From an uncultured Flavobacterium sp. (lineage in GTDB: Bacteria; Bacteroidota; Bacteroidia; Flavobacteriales; Flavobacteriaceae): a DNA stretch of 64,000 bases. The notes beneath the pieces are model-generated. The model was not told where the DNA came from, searched no databases, and worked only from the letters and a program-made list of their open reading frames with translations. Shown here one piece after another: positions 18,743-29,913 of the stretch. Each line of letters starts with the position of its first letter. Positions within the stretch are counted from its first letter, which is position 1. The stretch is from the NCBI GenBank assembly GCA_937773775.1, contig CALJVL010000006.1:62001-126000 (forward strand). Reading direction: 5' to 3'. The translations under genes and the position numbers were made by a program.

Positions 18743-21700
18743 ATGAAGAAAAAGTACCCTACTCTAAAAAAAATTGCAGCCATAATTTTCTTGCTATTTA
18801 GCAGCGGTGCTTTTTCGCAGACATATTGCGAGTCAAGAGGAAATAACAGGTTTACAACAGGAATTAGGCTTGTTCAATTTAATACCATAAATAATGCCAC
18901 GCCACAGGAGTTTAATGATTATTCAGATTTTACAGGGATTTCAACTACAGTAACCTCAGGGACCTCTTATGGGTTAACGGTAAGTTTAAATACCTCCGGT
19001 AATTATAGAATTTTTGCAATGGCATGGATTGACTGGAATCAAGATGGGGATTTTCTTGATCCAGGAGAAGCGTTTATTCTTGGGAATACAAATAATAATT
19101 CCAATGGTACGACCAGCAATAGCCCATTAGACATACTTATTCCAACCACGGCACTAGAAGGTAGTACAAGAATGAGAATCTCAGCTAAATGGAGGGAATA
19201 TCCAGATCCATGTGAAACAAATTTTGATGGTGAGGTAGAAGATTACACCATCAATATTATACCATCCATCACTACGGGCACTATTTCACCAACTTCCTAT
19301 TGTGCCGGAGCTTCAGTAAGCATACCTTACACGACAACAGGAACTTTTAATGCAGGCAATATTTTTACCGCCCAGTTATCTAATGCAACAGGTGGTTTTG
19401 GCTCTCCGGTTCCTATTGGAACTAGGTCATCAACCGCTGCTGGGGACTATTTCAGGTACAATCCCTGCTGGTACAGTAGCCGGGACGGGTTACAGAATAA
19501 GAGTGGTTAGCAGTAATCCTGCAGTTACTAGACAATCAGCGAATGCTACTGTAACGGTTAATCCTGCAGTAGAAATCACTCTTGGTGCAAATACTTCAAT
19601 GATACAAGGTAGTGCAACGACTTTGAATTTACCTTATACCGCAAATAATGGAGTACAATCAAATGTTACTTTCGATGGAGCGGCAACATCAGCTGGTATA
19701 ACTGGTTTTCAATCGACAAGTATTAGTGGAGCTTCTGGAAACATCGTTTTGCAACTACCGTATTGCCTTAAAGCGGGAACCTATAGCGGTACTTTGAATG
19801 TTAATACGTATACCCCAAATAATTGTACTAGTGTCAACTATCCTTTTTCTATTATAATAATATCTTTTCCTGCTCCTACAGGAACAGAAGCGCAGTCTTT
19901 TTGTTCAGGTGCTAGAGTTGCCAATTTAGTACCTAATATAGGTGGAGCTTCATCAATAAAATGGTATGATGCAGCAATAGGTGGGAATTTATTTACATCC
20001 AATACAGTATTGACATCTGGCACACATTACTATGCTTCCCAAACTTCAGCAGGCTGTGAGAGTACTGCACGACTGGACGTTACCGCGACAATAACTCCAG
20101 CTGCCTCTATTGCCTCTGCTACTGGAACAAGTCCTTTATGTGTTGGTGGGACAGCAACTTATTTAGCTAATACAGTAGTTTTAGGAGGTGGTATAGGAGC
20201 TTGGAGTAGCAGTAATACCGCAGTAGCAACTGTTAGTACATCAGGATTAGTAACGGGAGTTGCGGCAGGGACAGCTGATATTATTTATACAATCACTGGA
20301 GGCTGTGGCAGTGCAAACGCCACTGGGAAAATTATAATAAATTCAGTTGGTGCTGCACCAACAATAGGGACTATAACACAGCCAACATGTGCTACAGGAA
20401 CAGGAAGCCTCATTTTAAACGGTTTGCCTCCGCAATGGGCATTGACACAATATCCTGGAGGGACAATAACTACAGGAACAGGAACAAGTACAACTATTCC
20501 AGGGCTTTCTTCAGGAACATATAATTATTCAGTAATTGGTACGAATAATGGAACGGGCTTAAAAGGAGAATATTTTAACAATAGAGATCTTTTTGGTTCA
20601 CCTGCACTGACCCGCACAGATGCTACCGTTGCTTTTGATTGGGTAAATGGGAGTCCCGGTGCTCCAATTACTAATGATAATTTTTCTGTAAGGTGGACGG
20701 GACAAATACAACCACTTTATAGTGAAAATTATACTTTTATAACCAGAAGTGATGATGGAATTAGGTTATGGATCAATGGAACACAAATTATTAACAATTG
20801 GACGACCCACTCGGTAACTACTGATAACAGTTCTCTGATATCTCTTATTGCAGGTGTAAAATATGATATCATCTTAGAATATTATGAAGCTGGGGGGCAG
20901 GCGGTATCTCAATTATCATGGCGCAGTGCAAGTCAAGCTCAGCAAATTATTCCACAATCACAGTTGTATTCAGTGATAGCCAGTTGCAGTTCCCCTGCTT
21001 CGGCAAATGTGGTTATTGATGCGCAGCCGGCAACACCAGCTGCCCCAACTGTAGATAATACAACTCAACCGGATTGTAAAGAGCTAAAAGGAAGTATTGT
21101 TTTGAGTAATTTACCAGCCGGTAGCTGGACTGTTAATCCTGGTGGTTATACTGGAAGCACAACTACAGCGAATATTATAGGACTAAATCCAGCAACCTAC
21201 AAGTTCACAGTTACTAATGATTCCGGCTGTGTTTCTGTTGCTGCTACTGATGTAGTTATAAAACCTGCTAAAACAAATACTTGGAATGGGACCGCATGGT
21301 CTCAGGTGATTGTGCCTACACTTAATGATAGAGTTGTTTTTACAGGAAACTATCCTTCTGCAGCAAATCCTAGCGTGGATATACTAGCTTGTTCTTGCAT
21401 TGTGACTGGAGGCAAAAATGTAGTTATTAAATCTGGAATAACGATGAAAGTCGTTAATGAAGTAATTATTGAAGGATCAGGAACTGGCGTTGGAACATTA
21501 ACCTTTGAAAACAACGCCAGTTTAGTTCAAGTCAATGATGCTGCAGCAAATACGGGAGTTATTATTTATAAAAGAACCACAGGGAATATTTTTAATACAG
21601 ATTATGTGTATTGGTCATCACCCGTTACAGGAGATGATTTAGGAGCAATACAAACGGGTACTTTATATTATTCTTTTAATGCTGCAGCTAATTCATGGGT

Positions 21701-22958
21701 AAGACAATGGGCTAGTTCTGTGATGTTAGATGGAATAGGTTACATTGTTAGAGGTGCAGGAACAGGGTTAGGCAACGGCACGCCTTTCTCTAAAACGGCT
21801 AGCTTTATGGGAAAACCAAATAATGGAGTTAAAAATGTCGGTATAAGTGCCAATAAAAATAATTTGATAGGCAACCCCTATCCTTCGGCTATAGATGCGG
21901 ATGCCTTTATTATTAAGAATAAAGAGGTTTTATCGGGATCTTTGTATTTTTGGACCCATAAAACAGCTATTCAATTAGCGACTAATATTACTAACGGAAG
22001 TGCAGGTTCAGGTAATTTGGCTTATACCTCAGATGATTATGCTACCTATAACTTAACGGGAGGTACTGGTACTGGTACTAAAGCTGATTCTGATACAAGT
22101 GGAACAACAGCGCCTTCTGGAAAAATTGCCGCGGGACAAGCCTTTTTTGCTACTGCTAGCAGTGCGGGCGGTACAGCTATTTTTAATAACAGTATGAGGA
22201 TTTTTGGAGGTAACGAAGGTGTTGATAATTCCCAGTTCTTTAAATTAAAATCAAATTCAAAAGAAAGTAGCTCAATTGACAAGAATAGGGTATGGCTTAA
22301 TTTAACCAATACTCAAGGAGCATTCAAACAAACTTTAATTGGTTATATCACTGGAGCGACTAATGATTATGAAAGTGCTTATGACGGTAAGAGTCTTAAT
22401 GCAAATGCATTCATTGATTTCTATAGTGTGCAAAATAACAGTAAGTATGCTATTCAGGGAAGGGCTGTGCCATTTGATGACAATGATGTAGTCCCTTTAG
22501 GCTTCAAAACCAGTATCTCTGGAGAGTTTAAAATAGGGATTGACAAAGTAGATGGTCTTCTTGCGAGCAAGAAAATTTTTATAGAAGACAAGTTACTGGG
22601 TAAAGTTCAAGACCTAAGCGAAGCATCGTATGATTTTACAACTGAAACAGGTACTTATGATGATCGTTTTGTATTGAGTTATGCTAATAAAACAGTAGAA
22701 GTTATTGATAATATTGCCGAAAATAAATTTGGAGTTTTAATTTATAATAAAAATAAGGAGATAGTAGTTGAATCTTCAGAAGGAGTAATAGACAAGGTGT
22801 TGATTTATGATTTTATAGGGAAGCAAGTGTACAGTAATACAAATATTAATGAGACCGCTTTAAAGGTGGCGAACTTGACTTTAATAAATAACCAAGCTTT
22901 AATAGTTAAAGTGATATTGCAAAACGGAGAAATAATCACAAAAAAAATTATTTTATAG
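18743..22958 (+). pseudogene. Large T9SS-secreted surface protein (GEVED, Ig-like, PA14, type C sorting tail) with a +1 frameshift
   Basis: Joined across the shift, the product is about 1404 residues. It has a signal peptide (FLLFSSGAFS, then QTYC) and a GEVED domain (WIDWNQDGDFLDPGEAFILG to FDGEVEDYTINI). Then come repeated Ig-like modules, one of them Big2-like (VATVSTSGLVTGVAAGTADI), and a PA14 carbohydrate-binding-type domain (GLKGEYFNNRDLFGSPAL, then ITRSDDGIRLWINGTQI). The end is a long conserved module with a type C T9SS sorting tail finishing VKVILQNGEIITKKIIL. The first frame stops at 19510. Removing one G from the GGGG run at 19442-19445 joins GTRSSTAAG to TISGTIPAGTVAGTGY exactly. 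The rest is clean, so sequencing error or a recent mutation is likely. It probably acts as a cell-surface adhesin. Confidence 0.82.
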
Positions 22959-22983
22959 TTATAAAAAATAAATTGCAGTATCA

Positions 22984-23017
22984 AAAACCCATTACGTAAA
23001 AGTAATGGTTTTTTTGT
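22984..23017 (+). terminator. Hairpin terminator after the first T9SS surface protein gene
   Basis: AAACCCATTAC and GTAATGGTTT pair across a short A-rich loop and are followed by T7, about 25 bp after the stop. Confidence 0.88.
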
Positions 23018-23361
23018 TTTAAATAAGTACGGCTATTATTGACATAGAGGAGTGTTAATTAAAGTATTTGTAAAGTGCTAAAAAATTTATTTTTAAGACT
23101 TAGTTTAAAAAAGGGGAGAGTTTGTGATTTAGGAACTCTTTCATGTTAATTGTTTTTTATAAAACAGGATAAACCTTACAAAAAAATAATATTAATACGA
23201 GTGTTAATTGCTATGTAACGGAAATATATGCAGTTCAACGATTTTAGTTTGAAGCTTTATTTTTCATATTATTTTTTGAATTTATTTTGTGTGCGTAATC
23301 TATTTTTCCTATCCGGATAGTTGATAATTGACTCTATTTTGCAACGAAATAAATTTTTATT
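23018..23361. other. Intergenic region between the two T9SS paralogues
   Basis: No gene is seen. A perfect 12-bp palindrome CTATCCGGATAG lies at 23309-23320, about 100 bp before the start of the next gene, and could be a regulator site. CTATTTTGC at 23335-23342 resembles a -7 element that is one base short. Confidence 0.45.
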
Positions 23362-23418
23362 ATGAAGCAATATTACACGAACAGTACTCTGTTTGTAAGC
23401 AATTTAGTTATTTCTAAA

Positions 23419-26400
23419 ATGAAAAAGTTTGGGCATTTTTTTGTTTTTGGGAATTATGGCAAAAAGATCTTTTTGGCTTTTTTATTGTTTTTTGTTCAGG
23501 CTGCAGTTGTTGGGCAATCGGTTGGTGATTATCGCTCTAATGTAAATATATCTGGAAATTGGATAACTCCCGGTAGTTGGCAAATCTGTACAAATGTCTC
23601 GCCCCTTACCTGGACGACTGCAACAAATTATCCCGGGCAAATAGGAGGAAGTTATGCAGTTTTGATTCAGGCTTGGCATACGATAGTTTTAAGTGCAACA
23701 ATTACAACACAAAGTATCGGAGTACTTACTATCACAGGAACTCTCCAACTAAATGGAGATAATAGTTCTGGAGGAATGGACTTTAATATAATTACTCCAA
23801 AAATTTATGTTACTCCTGCACCCTCAGGAGGTTTTATTGAATTTAACAACAAATTGAATTTAAAGCTACCTACATCCGCTTATCTGTTAGTATCACAAGG
23901 AGGATTAGATGTAGCATCAGGGTGTTCTGCAAATCAAGTAATTTATATTGGTAGTACAGTGTATTCTAACTGTAATGGAGGAGGAAGTCTACCTGATTTC
24001 AGACTGTTAATGACCTCCGGTGGCACCTTAAATGCAAGGCCATCATCGAACCCAGCAGTTTGCAATGGGAGTTTAATTAACCTAATTGGAGCGTACACCG
24101 GATCTGTTGGTAAGACAATGTCGGGTGGCACAACGACTGGAGCAGCATACACATGGGATGTAACCGCTCCGGATAGTAACGTCTTAACTAGTAATCTTCA
24201 AGACTATAGTTTTACGACAACCCAGATCGGAAATTACTCAGCTTCTTTGACTTGTACTACTTATTTTGGAACAATTGTATTTTCAAACACTACAACTATT
24301 ACAGTAACAGTAAATCCAACACCAATTGTAACGATTACCAATCCAGTAGCAGTATGTTCGCCATCAACGGTTGATCTTACTTCATCAACGGTTACCTCAG
24401 GAAGTACCCCTAGTTTGACATATACGTATTGGACGAATTCAACAGCAACAATAGCTTACACAACACCAACAGCAGCTACAGCAGGAACCTACTACATAAA
24501 AGGAACCGCAGGAGCAGTATGTTTTGATATTAAACCAGTAACGGTAATAGTAAACTCTTCGCCTACAATTACAGCTCAACCAATAAGCCAGTTGGATTGT
24601 GAGGGAAGCGTTGTTAGTTTTAAAGTAGTTGCATCAGGAACAGGTACTCTGACTTATACATGGCAACGAAAAAGGCCTGGTATAGATCAGACATTTATTT
24701 CAATTCCTGATGAGAAAAATGTTACTTATTCAATTCCAAGTCAAAATGAAATTCGACTTGAGAATGTGGGGACTACGTTATCGCCAAACGGAACACAATA
24801 CCAAGTTGTGGTTTCTAATGGAAGTTGCGATCTTACATCATCTTCAGTGATACTCTCAGTAAATGAAATAACTAATATAATTTCACCAACGCTCACGCCT
24901 AACCAATCAATAGTGGATGTAACACTTTGCTATGGGTCGAATTATTCTTATACTGCTGAAGTTTCTAACCCCTTAAGTGGAATGATTTCGTACCAATGGA
25001 AAAGTCAAGCGGCATCAGGGTCTTGGAATAACGTAGTTGATGGAATACATTTTTTGGGTGCTACTACGCCTAAGCTTAATATACTTAGTGGTACTCCGGC
25101 AGAATCTGCTAAATATCGTGTTGATGTTTTGTTTAGTAGAACAGGAGGGAACTGTAGTGTTAGTAGTTTTTCAAAAGTGAGATTATTAACCTTTCTACCT
25201 TTGTTAACAACTCCACAAATAACTACTACAAACCCAGACTGTAATGTAAGTTTTGGTACAATAGTCGTCACCGCACAGAGTGTAACGGACTTATATAGTT
25301 TTGATAATGGGAATAAATACCAGGTTAGTAATGTCAAAACAGATTTATCTCCTGGAACGTATAATGTAAAGATAAAGAATATTAAAGGCTGCCTTTCTCC
25401 TGTTACCAATTGCGTAATAACAGCAGCTCCAGTTGTCTCAACCTGGAATGGAAATTCATGGTCGCCGAGAGAACCGACAAGTATTGACAAAATTATTTTT
25501 GATGCACCTTATAATTCCATTGGAATTTTAGAAGGATGTTCTTGTCAAGTGAATACAGGTGTGAATGTAGTTTTTGAATCGGCAGATCTTAGCTCAGGAC
25601 ATACCTTAAAAATAACTAATCAAGTGGAAGTCTTAGGTACAGGAACATTAACTTTCGAAAACAATGCCAGTTTAGTTCAAATAAATGATGCCACTGTCAA
25701 TTCAGGTAGTATTACATACAAAAGAGCCACGACTCCTATATTAGACACGGATTACGTCTATTGGTCGTCACCGGTTACCGGAGCTGAATTGAGAGCAATA
25801 CAAACAGGTACTTTATACTATTCGTTTAACGCCGCAGGCAACTCATGGGTAAAAGCATATTCCACTACGACAATGGAAAATGGAATAGGTTATATCATTA
25901 GGGGTGCTGGAACTGGTCTAACCAGTGGACCACGCTTCGCTATAACGGCCACATTTATAGGACTGCCAAATAATGGTATTAATGATGTAAACATAAGCGC
26001 CAGCAAATCAAATCTGATAGGAAACCCCTACCCTTCTGCTATAGATCCGGATTCCTTTTTAGAAGCTAATAAAGCTGCTCTTGAAGGGACATTGTATTTT
26101 TGGACTCACAAATCAGCCATCCAATTAGCGGGAAGTATTACTGTTGGAACAGCTGGTTCAGGCGCTTATGCATATACCTCCGGTGATTATGCTGCCTATA
26201 CGTTAACAGGAGGTGTTGGTACTTCTTTAACAGGGGGAGTTGCTTCTTCGAAAATTGCTGCTGGACAATCGTTTTTGGCTATTGGAAGCAGTCAGGGAGG
26301 TACCGCAAGATTTACGAACAGCATAAGGTTGACTAAAGGAGGAGAGATCCTTGATAACTCGCAATTTTTAAGACCTGCATCTGCTTCCAAAACATCCAAA

Positions 26401-27099
26401 GGGACCGCTACGAATGAGATAGTAAAAAGCAGAATTTGGCTTAACCTGTCCAATACCCAAGGTGCGTTTAAACAAACGCTGATAGGCTACGTCAATGGAG
26501 CGACCAATCATTATGATCGGGGGTTTGATGCGGTCACTATCAACGGAAACGCTTATGTCGACTTTTATAGCATTAATAACGACAGCCTTCTGACTATCCA
26601 AGGTAGGGCACTGCCTGTTCTGGAAGCAGATACTGTTCCATTAGGGTTTAGTTCAGCAATCGAGGGAGACTTCACAATATCTATTGATAAGACTGATGGA
26701 CTATTAACAGCGATGGATGTGTTTTTAGAAGACAAGCTTAACCAAAGGTTTACCAACTTAAAAACTAGTACTTATACATTTGCAACTGGGAAAGGGACCT
26801 TCAACGATCGTTTTGTAATGCGATATACTCATAAAACATTAGAAGTAACTGATTTTGAAACGACATTGGAAAATCAAGTTATAGTTTCAAATAAAAGCAA
26901 ACAGTTAATAATTACCTCTACGGCCGATGCCATTGATAAGGTTGTTATATTTGACACGACAGCTAGGAAGGTTTACGAGAAAATAAATGTTGATAGCCAG
27001 GAATTAAGGATATTAGATTTGATGTCAAGCCGCCAGATATTGTTGGTTAAGGTCATGTTACAAAACGGAAAATCAATCACGAAGAAGGTAATTTATTAA
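23419..27099 (+). CDS. Large T9SS-secreted surface protein, paralogue of the upstream gene
   Basis: I prefer the start at 23419 because it gives a compact signal peptide (FLAFLLFFVQAAVVG, then QS); an upstream ATG at 23362 would add 19 residues. The 1226-residue protein begins with a segment like a G8/right-handed-helix entry (NISGNWITPGSWQ, then HTIVLSATITTQSIG). It continues with several Ig-like/PKD-type modules rich in Ser/Thr. It ends in a module of about 500 residues closely related to the end of the upstream gene: LTFENNASLVQINDA, DYVYWSSPVTGAELRAIQTG, NLIGNPYPSAIDPDSF, and a tail ending VKVMLQNGKSITKKVIY (type C T9SS sorting). It is probably a surface adhesin exported by the gliding/T9SS machinery. 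Confidence 0.85.
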   Translation: MKKFGHFFVFGNYGKKIFLAFLLFFVQAAVVGQSVGDYRSNVNISGNWITPGSWQICTNVSPLTWTTATNYPGQIGGSYAVLIQAWHTIVLSATITTQSIGVLTITGTLQLNGDNSSGGMDFNIITPKIYVTPAPSGGFIEFNNKLNLKLPTSAYLLVSQGGLDVASGCSANQVIYIGSTVYSNCNGGGSLPDFRLLMTSGGTLNARPSSNPAVCNGSLINLIGAYTGSVGKTMSGGTTTGAAYTWDVTAPDSNVLTSNLQDYSFTTTQIGNYSASLTCTTYFGTIVFSNTTTITVTVNPTPIVTITNPVAVCSPSTVDLTSSTVTSGSTPSLTYTYWTNSTATIAYTTPTAATAGTYYIKGTAGAVCFDIKPVTVIVNSSPTITAQPISQLDCEGSVVSFKVVASGTGTLTYTWQRKRPGIDQTFISIPDEKNVTYSIPSQNEIRLENVGTTLSPNGTQYQVVVSNGSCDLTSSSVILSVNEITNIISPTLTPNQSIVDVTLCYGSNYSYTAEVSNPLSGMISYQWKSQAASGSWNNVVDGIHFLGATTPKLNILSGTPAESAKYRVDVLFSRTGGNCSVSSFSKVRLLTFLPLLTTPQITTTNPDCNVSFGTIVVTAQSVTDLYSFDNGNKYQVSNVKTDLSPGTYNVKIKNIKGCLSPVTNCVITAAPVVSTWNGNSWSPREPTSIDKIIFDAPYNSIGILEGCSCQVNTGVNVVFESADLSSGHTLKITNQVEVLGTGTLTFENNASLVQINDATVNSGSITYKRATTPILDTDYVYWSSPVTGAELRAIQTGTLYYSFNAAGNSWVKAYSTTTMENGIGYIIRGAGTGLTSGPRFAITATFIGLPNNGINDVNISASKSNLIGNPYPSAIDPDSFLEANKAALEGTLYFWTHKSAIQLAGSITVGTAGSGAYAYTSGDYAAYTLTGGVGTSLTGGVASSKIAAGQSFLAIGSSQGGTARFTNSIRLTKGGEILDNSQFLRPASASKTSKGTATNEIVKSRIWLNLSNTQGAFKQTLIGYVNGATNHYDRGFDAVTINGNAYVDFYSINNDSLLTIQGRALPVLEADTVPLGFSSAIEGDFTISIDKTDGLLTAMDVFLEDKLNQRFTNLKTSTYTFATGKGTFNDRFVMRYTHKTLEVTDFETTLENQVIVSNKSKQLIITSTADAIDKVVIFDTTARKVYEKINVDSQELRILDLMSSRQILLVKVMLQNGKSITKKVIY

Positions 27100-27124
27100 G
27101 ATTCTGAATGATATTGTTGTCCAT

Positions 27125-27162
27125 AAAAAATCCTATTCACCGCGGCGAATGGGATTTTTTTT
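27125..27162 (+). terminator. Terminator after the second T9SS surface protein gene (bidirectional)
   Basis: AAAATCCTATTCACCGC and GCGAATGGGATTTTTT form a strong imperfect stem with T8 on the plus strand and A6 on the other side, so it can serve both converging directions. Confidence 0.87.
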
Positions 27163-27174
27163 GAGGATAAAATA

Positions 27175-28210
27175 TTATTTTCTTTTACCTGAGGCTTCAA
27201 GGCTTTTCTCAATAGTGTGACCTGGTCTCAACCATTTTATTTAATCCCCTAAAGCTAGAAATTTAGAGTCACTAGCTTCGATACGCGAGGGTACTGAAAC
27301 TTTAGTAAATGTTTTTTGAGGAATTAAATTTAACATTTCAAACATTTTTAGGTCTTCTTCGACATCTGGATTCGGGGTAGTTATTAACTTGTCACCTGCA
27401 AAAATTGAATTGGCTCCCGCAAAGAAGCACATGGCTTGACCTTCACGACTCTTGTTTATTCTTTCTGCGGATAGAAAAACTTGAGTTTCTGGCATTATGA
27501 TTCTGGTGGCTGCTTCCATTCGGATCATTTCCCATATTTCAACTGGTTTTGCTTCTTCCATTGGGGTTCCTTCAACGGGAATTAAAACGTTAATTGGTAC
27601 TGACTCTGGTTGTGGATTTAATGTGGATAGCGCCACGAGCATTCCAGCTCTGTCTTCAATACTTTCGCCCATACTTATTATTCCTGCGCTACATACTGTA
27701 ATTTTAGTTTTAGGTACGTTTTCAATTGTTTTCAATCGTTTTTTAAACGATCGTCAAATCCACGATTGGATATCAGCTCTTTATAGTATCATTCTGATGT
27801 ATCTAAGTTATGCTTGTATGCGTATAAATCTGCTTCGGCGAGACGTTGCGCTTGGTTTGTAGTAATCATTCCAAGGGTGCCGCACAATTCCATCCCGAGT
27901 TTGTTGATTGTACGAACCATTTCCAGTACTTGGTCAAATTCAGGGCCCTCTTTCACATTTCTCCATGTGGCTACCATAAAGACTCAAGAAGATCCATCAG
28001 ATTTTGCTCGCAATGCTTGGGCTTTTACTTGGCTAATAGATAGTAAGTCTTTGCTTTTCAACGAAGGTTGCTATCTTGCAGCTTGCAGGCAATAACCGCA
28101 ATCTTCTGGACAACCAGCTATTTTCATAGACAATAATGTTGAAGCCTGAATTAGGTTTGGATCGTGATGCTCATTCATGCGATTTTTTGATGCGCCACAA
28201 GTGGTCAAAT
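27175..28210 (-). pseudogene. bioB: Biotin synthase, decayed
   Basis: BioB is the radical-SAM enzyme that inserts sulfur into dethiobiotin. Read on the minus strand the family can be followed almost end to end. It starts with [16 protein letters not shown] and the iron-sulfur motif CPEDCGYC, then [71 protein letters not shown] and a tail LRPGHTIEKSLEASGKRK. The frame is broken by TAG after LQAAR, TGA after GSS, TGA after NLDTSE, an insertion with a frame change near 27736-27760, and TAA after FLALGD (27241-27243). The N-terminus beyond about 28180 is also out of frame. These are substitutions as well as indels, so decay is real and not a sequencing artefact. Confidence 0.93.
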
Positions 28211-28275
28211 TGTTCTAAGGAAGCAAAGTAACACTGTTGAAAAACGAATAACTACTGCAGTTTTTATAAGGACTG

Positions 28276-28713
28276 CTAATCATTTTTTAGAAGGTTGTCC
28301 CAATACAACAGGAGCATAAATGAAATTATTACAGCGGATACGATTCCTTCAAAAAGTAAACTAATGCTGTACGTCATAATTGATGGGCCTCCACCAAATA
28401 AAAAGGTTTTAGACAATGATTGCAGGTAGGCATCACCACCTTGAAAATAGCTATAAGCAATTAATGCGAGAACACTTAAAAACACACCTAGTAATGAAGT
28501 AGTCAACGCGGAAAAGGCGTTGCTGGCAAAAAGGTTCTTGCCCTGTTTGTAGTTCATCCTCAGCGTCCTGTTAGTGCCGTAAAAGACAAATAAAACATTA
28601 AATAGGCGTAAGTAATATAAATCAGCAAGTCCTAAAATCTCCATCAACATAAAATAGAGGCTAATTCCAATCAAAATAATGACGCCGTTATATAATTCTT
28701 TTGGGAGCTTCAT
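28276..28713 (-). CDS. Small multi-pass membrane protein, unknown function
   Basis: I do not recognise this 145-residue protein. It has about four hydrophobic segments (residues 8-25, 30-45, 70-92 and 112-138) and a basic loop TNRTLRMNYKQGKNLFASN between the second and third. The second half (FGGGPSIMTYSISLLFEG) is glycine-rich before the last membrane span. It resembles the DUF4199-type small membrane proteins of Bacteroidota in size and layout, but I cannot confirm the family. It lies alone between the bioB pseudogene and ribF, on the same strand as both. Confidence 0.7.
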   Translation of the reverse strand: MKLPKELYNGVIILIGISLYFMLMEILGLADLYYLRLFNVLFVFYGTNRTLRMNYKQGKNLFASNAFSALTTSLLGVFLSVLALIAYSYFQGGDAYLQSLSKTFLFGGGPSIMTYSISLLFEGIVSAVIISFMLLLYWDNLLKND

Positions 28714-28835
28714 ACGTTTGGTTTTTTAAAGTTAAAAAATCATCTCTTTTGTAAACAGTAGATTGCCTATCAAACTTACACAAAATATAAAGATATTTTA
28801 CGAAAAGGACGAAGAAACTTTAAAACACATCAAAA

Positions 28836-29759
28836 TTAATCTAGGTAATCTAATGCGAAGGTTTTGTCTTTTTCCAGTTGTTTTTTCAATAAATCAACTG
28901 AATTGAATTTTTCTTCAGGACGGATATAATGGATTATAGAAACGGATATTTCTTGGTCATACAAGTCAGAACAGAAATCAAAATAATGAATTTCTATGGA
29001 TAGATCTTCTCCAGCGACCGTGGGGTTAAATCCGATATTCATCATTCCAAAAACGATTTTTTGATCAATAATGCTTTTAACAATGTAAACGCCATTTTTG
29101 GGAATCAGCTTGTAGTCTTCTTCTATTTTTAAGTTGGCTGTAGGGAAGCCTATCGTTCTGCCTAGCTGTTTCCCTTTAAAAACGGTGCCAGTCAGAAAAT
29201 AATTATATCCCAAATACTTATTTGCCAAAGTCATGTTTCCTTCTGATAATGCTTTTCTGATTTTAGTAGAACTCACCGAGATTTCATTTATTTCCTGAAC
29301 AGATATCTGTTCCACTTCAAATCCATAATGCTTTCCAAAACGTATTAGATCATCAATATTTGCTGTACGGTCTTTCCCAAAACGATGATCGTGGCCAATA
29401 ATTATTTTATGGATGTGGAATTGATCAACAAGGACGGAACTAACAAACTCCTCAGCGGTCAATCTTGAAAAGCTTTCGTCGAACGGATGAATAACAAGGT
29501 TTTGAATTCCTATTTTTTCCAATAGATTTGTTTTTTCAGAAATGGTGTTTAGTAGTTTTATACTCGATTTTTTCTCTAAAACCATTCTGGGGTGAGGGAA
29601 AAATGTAAGTACTAGGCTTTCGTATTTGTTATTTTCGGCATTTTGTAGTACTCTTTCTAGTATTTTTCTATGGCCAAAGTGGACTCCGTCGAAAGTGCCT
29701 AAAGTCAGGATAGTTTTTTTTGTAGTACTGAAATCTAGTATAGAATGAAAAATTTTCAA
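28836..29759 (-). CDS. ribF: Bifunctional riboflavin kinase/FAD synthetase
   Basis: It makes FMN from riboflavin and then FAD from FMN with ATP. The N-terminal nucleotidyltransferase carries LTLGTFDGVHFGHRKIL (the GTFDxxHxGH loop) and GHDHRFGKDR. The C-terminal kinase domain carries FKGKQLGRTIGFPTANL and GVYIV. I place the start at a TTG codon at 29759 (LKIFHSILDF), matching the usual MKIFHSI family start. The farther TTG at 29783 falls inside the -7 element and cannot be in the message. Length is then 307 residues, normal for the family. Confidence 0.92.
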   Translation of the reverse strand: MKIFHSILDFSTTKKTILTLGTFDGVHFGHRKILERVLQNAENNKYESLVLTFFPHPRMVLEKKSSIKLLNTISEKTNLLEKIGIQNLVIHPFDESFSRLTAEEFVSSVLVDQFHIHKIIIGHDHRFGKDRTANIDDLIRFGKHYGFEVEQISVQEINEISVSSTKIRKALSEGNMTLANKYLGYNYFLTGTVFKGKQLGRTIGFPTANLKIEEDYKLIPKNGVYIVKSIIDQKIVFGMMNIGFNPTVAGEDLSIEIHYFDFCSDLYDQEISVSIIHYIRPEEKFNSVDLLKKQLEKDKTFALDYLD

Positions 29760-29780
29760 AATAGCTGTTTTATAATGGTG

Positions 29781-29788
29781 CAAATTTA
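29781..29788 (-). promoter_or_regulatory. -7 element of ribF
   Basis: TAAATTTG on the minus strand is an exact TAnnTTTG. It lies about 22 bp upstream of the TTG start at 29759 and decides that start over the farther one. Confidence 0.55.
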
Positions 29789-29913
29789 TACTATCTATTT
29801 TAAATGTAAAGTATAGTCAAACTATTTTCATCGAATTAAGCTATAAGTTGAAAATTAAAAGTTAAAATTATTTATTATCAAGGTTTTAGATTTATGTATT
29901 AAAGTAAATATGT

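Noticed and set aside
27497..28095. Plus-strand frames opposite the bioB pseudogene
   Set aside because: They are antisense shadows of bioB codons with no start signal or recognisable domain.
27789..28100. Selenocysteine or stop readthrough in bioB
   Set aside because: Stops of all three types occur along with frame changes, and conserved residues at those places are Arg, Tyr and Glu, not Cys.
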